From: Entamoeba invadens IP1
Lineage: Eukaryota > Evosea > Mastigamoebida > Endamoebidae
DNA length: 13,906 nt
Assembly: GCF_000330505.1 (NCBI RefSeq)
Contig: NW_004440363.1
Location: forward strand, 39,710-53,615
Direction: 5' to 3'
Below, piece by piece: positions 8,036 through 13,906 of the stretch. The notes under the pieces were generated by a model. It saw only the letters and a program-made list of their open reading frames with translations. It had not been told where the DNA came from and did no database searches. Every line of letters begins with the position of its first letter. The first letter of the stretch is position 1. Made by a program: the position numbers and the translations under genes.

Positions 8036-9346
8036 CTAAATTAAAAAATTGATGATCTGGTCATACCACAGTGATTGCTCAAGGTTCATCGATTCTCCAT
8101 ATTGAAATAACTCCTCGAACGAACCAAGTGCAGCCATCACAAAAGAAGTTTCGTCGATGGTACTGTCTGGGAAGACATTCTCCAAGTTGTCATCAATACT
8201 AATTTCGCTCTTTTCAAGCATCGTCTTGATCGCTTGTATAACCGTTTTTCGTCGGACTGTTTTACATCGTTCTCTTAACCCCCAAAATAACGCCCGTGCT
8301 CGCAAACAATTACTACTTGAGATCTTCCACGCTATAACACAAATCACAAACTTCCTCCAACTTCCACTGAAATGCCCCCAAAAAAGATCAGCAAATTGGT
8401 ACATGATTTGAAGGTCTTTTTTCTTCACTGACTCGGACTTGGATACTATCAATGTGCACTTCTCTCGATCAAAGCCAAACAAATTTTCAACGCCATCGAT
8501 GTCGTCGCGTATCGCTGCAACACTTAAAGTCTTCGCTATCTTGATTTCAACATCGCTCTTTGCCTCTGCATGCATTTGCTCATAGTTTGCGATAAAATAA
8601 AGAGAGCTAAATTCTGATATTTTACCAAAGCGATAAAAAGTTCGGGGGTAATATGAGATCATTTCTATTTCAGAAATTTTGCATTCAATTACTATGCGAC
8701 AAAGCATTGCGACAGAATTTGAGACCAACACACTTGCCCCTCGTACCAAAAGAAGTTGTAACAACTCAACAAACGTGTACAATGGAAGATCAGTCGACAG
8801 AAACGAGACAAGCCACCTCGATACCACCGCAGAAATTTCATGCGACAACTCGACGTTCGACCGAATGAACATCTGGCGCTTCACAACTTCCACATCAGCC
8901 AATACACCAGTCATCGACGGTGTGAAGTACTCCGGAATTTTGTTGACAAGCGCGTGGAGCACTCCATACGCAAACTCTGGCGACTTATCTAAATATAGAA
9001 GTGATGATGTGGCATTGATAAGATGTGGGTAATACGAGCCAGTAGCAGCCTCCAACGCGAAGAGAACTTTTCCAATGAGACTTTGATACTCTTTCTGGGT
9101 GAGTGGCTTTGGAGGAGGAAGATTAACACGGACGATGTCCTTTTCGAGTTCGGGACTTGGATTGATCACTATCTTGTGAGGAAGAGGTTCAGAGAATGAA
9201 CGTAAGAAGTCTAAAGAAGGTTCTTGTGGATGGTGTTTTAAGTACTTTCTGACTTCTGTTCGTGTTGTGAGCTTTGTGTCATATGTTGTAGTTATTGGTT
9301 GAGGGGTTTGAGTTACACGGAGTCGATTTTTTCGACGGATATTCAT
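8036..9346 (-). CDS. Divergent TBC-domain (Rab-GAP-like) protein
   Basis: The protein has 436 residues with no signal peptide or membrane segment. Residues about 66-220 follow the TBC domain order: LEKDIVR (67-73) fits the I-x-x-D-x-x-R arginine-finger motif; a helix with SYYPHLINATSSLLYL (104-119) occupies the place of the glutamine-finger Y-x-Q-G-M motif; PEFAYGVLHALVNK (123-136) fits the following helix; and WLVSFLSTDLPLYTFVELLQ then LLLVRGASVL (178-207) match the C-terminal half. TBC proteins normally speed GTP hydrolysis by Rab GTPases using both fingers. Here the Arg is kept but the Gln is replaced (YYPH), so catalysis is doubtful. The 220 residues after the domain are helical-looking and unassigned. 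An all-helical protein of another family is the alternative. The start is supported by GAAC/TATA-like sequence (AAAGAACTAATAAAAT) just upstream. Confidence 0.72.
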   Translation of the reverse strand: MNIRRKNRLRVTQTPQPITTTYDTKLTTRTEVRKYLKHHPQEPSLDFLRSFSEPLPHKIVINPSPELEKDIVRVNLPPPKPLTQKEYQSLIGKVLFALEAATGSYYPHLINATSSLLYLDKSPEFAYGVLHALVNKIPEYFTPSMTGVLADVEVVKRQMFIRSNVELSHEISAVVSRWLVSFLSTDLPLYTFVELLQLLLVRGASVLVSNSVAMLCRIVIECKISEIEMISYYPRTFYRFGKISEFSSLYFIANYEQMHAEAKSDVEIKIAKTLSVAAIRDDIDGVENLFGFDREKCTLIVSKSESVKKKDLQIMYQFADLFWGHFSGSWRKFVICVIAWKISSSNCLRARALFWGLRERCKTVRRKTVIQAIKTMLEKSEISIDDNLENVFPDSTIDETSFVMAALGSFEELFQYGESMNLEQSLWYDQIINFLI

Positions 9347-9352
9347 TCAGAT

Positions 9353-9369
9353 TTTATTAGTTCTTTACG
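9353..9369 (-). promoter_or_regulatory. Possible promoter elements of the TBC-like gene
   Basis: Minus strand reads AAAGAACTAATAAAATC, ending about 6 bases before the ATG at 9346. It contains a GAAC core and a TATA-like TAATAAAA, but closer to the ATG than usual, so the true start site could lie elsewhere or the leader is extremely short. Confidence 0.25.
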
Positions 9370-10051
9370 CCTTCTTGAGGAAATCAAATTGATTAATTGA
9401 AAAAAATTGTTACTTTTTATGGTTTATTATATAATTAATGTATTATAATTGTTTAGGTTATAATAACTTCACAAAAATACCAATAAAAATCAAAAAAAAT
9501 TAAAAAATGAACTAAAATCACCACTTTTTTTATTAAATTTAATTACAGAGTTTAATATTAAATAATCAGGAAATTGTAAGTCAAAAATTTTTTAAGAAAA
9601 TAACTACAAATTCTAATAAAAAAATAGTTTTTTTGTTTTACTTAAAAAATCTTGTTATAAGATATATTTAATATATATGTAATTAAATAAATTATACTTA
9701 TGTATTAATAATATAATTATAAAATAAATTAAAGTATCAACCACAAATCACTAATTATATTAAAACAACTAACAACTCCAAATAAAAGTTTTTAATGGAG
9801 TTTCATTATGTAGTATTAAAATAGAAAAAAATAGTTAACACTTAAAATAACGCCCTTATTTTTGTTTTGACCTGTTTTTCTAGGGATATTAATCCAATTT
9901 TTGACAATTTTCCTTTTTTGGCTTGTGTATTGTTTATGCACATAAAATAAACTCTAAAAAAACGGAAATTTATTTAATAAACTCGAGATTTCCCCGATTT
10001 TTAGACCACTTGAATTTTGTTCAATGTTATTTAAAGTGTTAATGTAATATT
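9370..10051. other. AT-rich intergenic spacer
   Basis: This stretch lies between the 5' end of the TBC-like gene and the 3' end of the importin-alpha-like gene. It consists of poly-A/T runs and short TATA words with stops in every frame. The part at about 9840-10040 is less AT-biased but still holds no open frame with recognisable content. No RNA gene or repeat is seen. Confidence 0.55.
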
Positions 10052-11419
10052 TCATTGATTTTTAGCATATAAAAGTTCACAGAGACGAAAGAGATTGAGA
10101 GCTGGCAGTGCGAGTTTTGTGTGATGTGAAGAAGCCAAAGACTTGATAGTGTCAGTCAGCCCAAATTGATTGAACGCTGACAATAGAGAGAGTGTTGTAG
10201 TGATGTTGAGAGTGTGAAGTGTTTGATGCAAAGATGTGATGATGATGAGAGTTGGAGTCACTTGTTGAGACATGAGGACACAATTCATAGCACAAATGAC
10301 ATGAGTGTCAGACAGTGTTTGTGATGACAAATTGGCATCGATCACAGCAGCAAGCAGTTGAGCCGCTTCAGTGAAGATGGACAAATTCCAACAACACAAC
10401 ACATCACAACACATCGAAAAGATGCGACTTTGTGTGATACATTTGATCACAGCAGTGTCATGTGAGGCAAGTGCATAACGGGTGATGTCAAAGATACGAG
10501 TGACAACACACATTTGTTGTGTTGCAATCACTTCAGAAAGAACTTTGAGGATTTTGATGAAGTCTGATGGTGTGTGACTGCAAACGATGTGGTGTGTCAG
10601 ATATTCGAGTGCTTCCAATGCAACAGAGAGATGTTGTGTGTTGCCACTCTCTTTGGCATCGTTGCTGTCGCTTTGATGCGATGCTTTTGATAATTTGATG
10701 AGACAGCACATCACATAACCACTGCGCATGACGGCATCAGCGCATTCATTGCGCTTGAGAAGAGAACACATCGCACGCGTCGTGTTGAGAAAGACCACAT
10801 CATTGCTGCAATGCGAGAGAACGCCGACAAGACGAAGAGCACTTTTGATGTGTGTTGTGTTGAAAGTGAGCGACTCGCTGAGTGTTGCGAGCAGTGCCGA
10901 CACACCACAACACACATCATCACTACAACACACATCACACAGACAACACTCCTCTATCACATCAACTCGTGTGAGCAACCAACACACAACACGCTCTGAC
11001 ACACACAGACTACACATCGTCTCTATCACACACGTCACACACCGCCTCTCACGTACAAGAATCATCAAAAGACGCACTACAAAGACAAAGTGGACTACAT
11101 AAACACACTTCTCACACTCATCCTCACTATAACACGGCATTTTGTGGGAGGTCCACTCCCTTCCATCACACAACATCGTCGGCACACTCATCACACTTAT
11201 CACTTCACGCCCTTGATAGTCGTCACTTCCATTGACTCCACCACACACCCCTCTCATCACTCCACACAAAATTCCTTTACTCGCACAGACACTGCTGTTG
11301 TTGCTGTCACGTGGTGTTGTGTGCATCAGTGCAAACAGTCTGTCTCTCCTCGACTGCCTCAGCACACAGTGCGTCGCACGCTGTTGTTGTGTTGCCTCTC
11401 CACATCGCCTGAATGACAT
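10052..11419 (-). CDS. Cysteine-rich importin-alpha-like protein (IBB-like N-terminus, armadillo-type helices)
   Basis: The protein has 455 residues. Residues about 12-35 (RATHC-VLRQSRRDRLFALMH) match the core of an importin-beta-binding (IBB) segment, normally V-E-L-R-K-x-K-R-D-x-x-L. The rest is helical and Leu-rich, in blocks of about 40 residues such as IKSALRLVGVLSHC, LSVALEALEYLTHH, TEAAQLLAAVIDAN and LALPALNLFRLCELL, as in armadillo repeats. Importin-alpha binds nuclear localisation signals through a ladder of Trp and Asn and docks on importin-beta through the IBB. The W-x-x-x-N ladder is largely missing here (CWLLTR at 146-151, CWNLSIF at 343-349), so cargo binding would differ. Cys makes up 36 of 455 residues, with seven in 14 residues at 158-171. 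The coding strand is unusually TG-rich. The frame's length supports a real gene; family assignment is moderate. Confidence 0.7.
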   Translation of the reverse strand: MSFRRCGEATQQQRATHCVLRQSRRDRLFALMHTTPRDSNNSSVCASKGILCGVMRGVCGGVNGSDDYQGREVISVMSVPTMLCDGREWTSHKMPCYSEDECEKCVYVVHFVFVVRLLMILVRERRCVTCVIETMCSLCVSERVVCWLLTRVDVIEECCLCDVCCSDDVCCGVSALLATLSESLTFNTTHIKSALRLVGVLSHCSNDVVFLNTTRAMCSLLKRNECADAVMRSGYVMCCLIKLSKASHQSDSNDAKESGNTQHLSVALEALEYLTHHIVCSHTPSDFIKILKVLSEVIATQQMCVVTRIFDITRYALASHDTAVIKCITQSRIFSMCCDVLCCWNLSIFTEAAQLLAAVIDANLSSQTLSDTHVICAMNCVLMSQQVTPTLIIITSLHQTLHTLNITTTLSLLSAFNQFGLTDTIKSLASSHHTKLALPALNLFRLCELLYAKNQ

Positions 11420-11603
11420 GCTTCTCTTTTTTTATTCATTTTTTTAAATCATTTTTTAGTCGTCATGTAACTAACCAATCATTATCATTATAATTATCTT
11501 TTATTATAATAATTACTATATTACCTCAACTTATCACATCACTTATACATTACTTTCATCGCAATTAAAACAAAACAAAAACAAATCAAACAACTTTATC
11601 AAC

Positions 11604-12134
11604 TCATGTTGATGGCGGTGGCGCTCTGTAGTCGATCATCACACACGAATTTAACTGTTCATTGTCGCCATACATGATTTTGAACACAAGAACATAACTT
11701 GCATATGGGTGGAGAACACTGTAATTCGCTCCAACTTCTATTTCTCGTTTGCCCACCTTGATCACACCCTCTTCACCTATCAACTCTACCAAATCAAACG
11801 TTTTGATGTTCACGTGTCCAATCAATAAGTGAAAGACATAGCCATCACCTTCAAAGTAAAACTGCGCCTTTCTGATCTCTCTTTTTGTGTCAATTGTAAC
11901 TCCAAACATTACCTTGTGACTCTTCTTGTCGTCACTCCCTTTGATCTCTGTGATTTGAATGTCGGGGTTGTCAAGTGAAAAGATGCACTTGTCCAACACA
12001 AATATTCTTTCTTGTGACTTCGATATCGGTATTATAAATAATAACAACACTGTTACTCCAATCATTGTGGTTATCAAGTTCATTCGCCTGATGACAACTA
12101 AAGTGATTCTATTCATCTGAATGTGTAATAACAT
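11604..12134 (-). CDS. Small secreted protein, probably ML (MD-2/NPC2-like lipid-binding) family, paralogue 1
   Basis: The protein has 176 residues from the first ATG (12134). In-frame Mets at 12116 and 12083 are alternative starts. An initiator-like ATTCA lies directly before 12116, and a start at 12083 gives the cleanest signal peptide (MNLITTMIGVTVLLLFIIP, cut near KSQ). The mature part is about 135 residues, predicted all-beta, with just two Cys 114 residues apart (near both ends). This matches the first-to-last disulfide of ML proteins such as NPC2, which bind sterols or lipids in a beta cup. Shared with its neighbour are GH-[VI]-[ND]-I-[KQ]-T-[FV]-D-L, IG-x-EG-x-I-x-x-G, ASYVL-x-F-x-I-x-YGD and SCV. 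The C-terminus is DYRAPPPST. Role inferred: secreted or lysosomal lipid carrier; another beta-sandwich family is possible. Confidence 0.72.
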   Translation of the reverse strand: MLLHIQMNRITLVVIRRMNLITTMIGVTVLLLFIIPISKSQERIFVLDKCIFSLDNPDIQITEIKGSDDKKSHKVMFGVTIDTKREIRKAQFYFEGDGYVFHLLIGHVNIKTFDLVELIGEEGVIKVGKREIEVGANYSVLHPYASYVLVFKIMYGDNEQLNSCVMIDYRAPPPST

Positions 12135-12338
12135 AACACCATTATTATTACAATTAGAAGTGTGACAAATAACTCTTCTCGTGTCACAACTTCTCAGAAT
12201 TGTGTTCTGACAAATTATGTTTTGTGGTCACTTAACATTACAACTTGTTCCATTGTTATTTACATAATTGAAGTATTAACTATTTATAGTTTGTATTATT
12301 TGTTACATATCAAAATATAACATACCAAAAGTGTTGAC

Positions 12339-12785
12339 TTAATTTGATGAAGGTGATGCTCTGTAGTCGACATTCACACACGATCTCAATTGCTCATCTC
12401 CATATGAAATATCAAAAGTGAGCACATAACTTGCCACAGTGCTTAGTTGTGAGTAAGGAACTTCTATTTTAAGAGTGTGCACTCCCTTTTCGATTTTACC
12501 TTCCTTCCCAATTGCAAAAATCAAATCAACTGTTTGAATATCGATGTGTCCAGTGTACTGTTGCATGATAAAAGAATCTGCAGAAAAAGAAAGACCAGCC
12601 TTTGTCAGTTCCTTGTTTGAAGTGATAACAAGTGTAAATGACACAGACTTCTTGTCTTTATCGTCATACACAAATATATTGTTAACATTTATGTCTGGAC
12701 TTTTCGAAGTATATGGACACTCTTTCAATGTTAAGTCTCTTGGCTGTCCAACACTTAGAACAACAAACAAAGCAAAGAACAACAT
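12339..12785 (-). CDS. Small secreted protein, probably ML (MD-2/NPC2-like lipid-binding) family, paralogue 2
   Basis: The protein has 148 residues. Residues 1-13 form a short signal peptide (MLFFALFVVLSVG). The mature protein has two Cys only (23 and 136, 113 apart) and alternating hydrophobic strands, e.g. VSFTLVITSNKELTKAGLSF, HTLKIEVPYSQL and SYVLTFDISYGD. The C-terminal strand pair with the final Cys is the part most like ML proteins. It lies 204 bases upstream of paralogue 1 in the same orientation, and the two align through nearly the whole mature length with a shared DYRA-x-P tail, so this is a tandem duplication with clear divergence. A TATA-like site precedes it, so it has its own promoter. 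The gene is solid; the ML assignment is moderate. Confidence 0.76.
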   Translation of the reverse strand: MLFFALFVVLSVGQPRDLTLKECPYTSKSPDINVNNIFVYDDKDKKSVSFTLVITSNKELTKAGLSFSADSFIMQQYTGHIDIQTVDLIFAIGKEGKIEKGVHTLKIEVPYSQLSTVASYVLTFDISYGDEQLRSCVNVDYRASPSSN

Positions 12786-12810
12786 TTTTGTATTATTAAA
12801 TTCAAATTAG

Positions 12811-12820
12811 TTTATATACC
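12811..12820 (-). promoter_or_regulatory. TATA-like element of ML-like paralogue 2
   Basis: Minus strand reads GGTATATAAA, 26-35 bases before the ATG at 12785. This is the expected distance for an Entamoeba core promoter with a very short leader. The corresponding site is not seen before paralogue 1. Confidence 0.5.
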
Positions 12821-13603
12821 CTGACTTGATGACAACACTCGTAGTTACTTGTATCAAAAAAAACTGGTAATTTATATCCTCCGAACCAATAACACTATTT
12901 TAGATTCAATTGATATATGTTAACAAACAGTTAAAAATAATAAATATAAATATTTTGATTGATATTACTCAATTAAAATAATTTACACTTTTCATTTTTT
13001 GTTTTTAATATTACCTTGTGTTTTAAAACAACTTTCAATGTTCAAACAACATCTTTTTTGACAAATAGTGTATATGTATATTATATATAACTTACAAAAT
13101 AACTATTTTATTTTAATATATTTAAAAAAACATCAAAACATTTTTCATTTAATTTTAAAAGTTAAAATTCACCAATTAACTTATTTCAAATGAGTTAATA
13201 TGTGAAATTATTTCAATTCTGAGTCTAACACTTGGTATTGAAAATAAATTTTATTTGTTTGTATTTTTTGACATAAAATACACAAACTTTATTCAAACAA
13301 CAACATAAATTTTGGTTTCTTTGAGTTTTAATAAATTGACATTATAACTTTTAAAATTGAGTTTATTACAAATATTTAAACAAAACATTGATGTTTTTGA
13401 AATGTTCAATTATAATTAATATGAAAAGTTATTGTCAATTATTAACTGTAATTAAATATTTTCTTTTTTATATTTCATTAATCTATTTATTATAACAAAA
13501 GTGTTAAAAGAAATTAGTTTCATATAAAACAACTCATATAAAATATAATTATATAAAACTATTACTTTAATTTATTATTCAATCAAAAAATCAATAAAAT
13601 ATC
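12821..13603. other. AT-rich intergenic spacer
   Basis: This stretch separates the 5' end of ML-like paralogue 2 from the 3' end of the last gene. It consists of A/T runs and TATAT words with stops in all frames. I see no RNA gene, repeat or conserved element. Confidence 0.55.
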
Positions 13604-13906
13604 TTACTCAAAATCAATTACTCCATTTTGTGAGAGAGAGGACATGACTTCCTCAACAAAATCATCTTCTTCGTTTTGTTGGGGTTTGACTTTTGGCTTT
13701 TTAAGTTCTACAAATGATTACAATTTCATATCATCAAATAACTAATTTATTTTAGTTCCAAACTATTAATGAATAATAAAACACAAACTTGTGCCATCAA
13801 TCATTTCGACCAAAACGACCGATCGTTCGTCAAATCCTTGAGATTGGAGTGAGACAACGTCATATTTCAATTCTTTGTAATATGAATTTCCCCTGTACAA
13901 ACTATT
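13604..13906 (-). CDS. 3' end of an unrecognised spliced gene (5' part outside window)
   Basis: Exon sequence runs from the window edge to 13789 (39 codons plus one base), then an 81-base intron, then 13707-13604 with TAA at 13606-13604. Splicing joins the frame exactly (phase 1, rebuilt Lys codon) and gives 73 C-terminal residues. Visible pieces are YYKELKYDVVSLQSQGFDERS, a strand-like VVLVEMIDG, a Lys/Pro stretch (KKPKVKP), then an acidic segment and FVEEVMSSLSQNGVIDFE. The QGFDE part faintly recalls a UBA helix but is not enough to assign. No membrane segment is present. Codon use is gene-like (GAC, GTC, CTC). I do not recognise the family. Confidence 0.7.
13708..13788 (-). other. Spliceosomal intron, 81 bases
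   Basis: It begins GTTTGT and ends TTTGTAG on the minus strand, the hallmark Entamoeba splice borders. It is AT-rich with in-frame stops, whereas both flanks read as coding. Removal joins the flanks in frame with no stop until the terminal TAA. This is the only intron I can see in the window. Confidence 0.85.

Noticed and set aside
10728..11102. Plus-strand open frames inside the importin-alpha-like gene (also 10811-10999, 11090-11447)
   Set aside because: These are Thr/His/Ser/Arg-rich translations of the CACAAC-rich complement; the minus frame has the IBB-like and armadillo-like content.
10381..11400. CACAAC/CACATC-rich tract as a possible microsatellite or CRISPR-like array
   Set aside because: The words are irregularly spaced, with no constant unit or spacers, and lie inside an open coding frame.
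12544..12810. Plus-strand open frame of 88 codons
   Set aside because: It is antisense to ML-like paralogue 2, whose reading is supported by its paralogue.

Overview
The window looks like nuclear DNA of an Entamoeba-type amoeba. The evidence is: AT-rich spacers around single-exon genes with somewhat higher GC; one short intron with the Entamoeba-style GTTTGT...TAG borders (13708-13788, minus); TATA-like and ATTCA/AAAAATCA start elements a few bases before ATGs; and a filamin with an acidic spacer like Entamoeba ABP-120. The fairly GC-tolerant codon use and a spacer over 3 kb point to E. invadens rather than E. histolytica; this species guess is inference.

Layout. (1) 1-995, minus: a secreted protein open to the window edge, whose fold pattern suggests a degenerate expansin-like protein. 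(2) 996-4155: a very long AT-rich spacer with two nested inverted-repeat structures and short possible coding relics. (3) 4156-6564, plus: a filamin-repeat protein with no calponin-homology domains. (4) 7658-7882, plus: a 74-residue orphan. (5) 8036-9346, minus: a divergent TBC (Rab-GAP-like) protein. (6) 10052-11419, minus: a Cys-rich, importin-alpha-like protein with an IBB-like N-terminus. (7) 11604-12134 and 12339-12785, minus: tandem paralogues of a small secreted protein, probably ML/NPC2-like. (8) 13604-13906, minus: the spliced 3' end of an unrecognised gene.

There is no operon logic; each gene appears to have its own promoter. Loose themes are secretion and surface (expansin-like and ML-like proteins), cytoskeleton (filamin), membrane traffic (TBC) and nuclear import (importin-like). 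Several proteins keep the fold pattern of a family but have lost the residues the family normally uses. Family names rest on reading by eye, without database searches.
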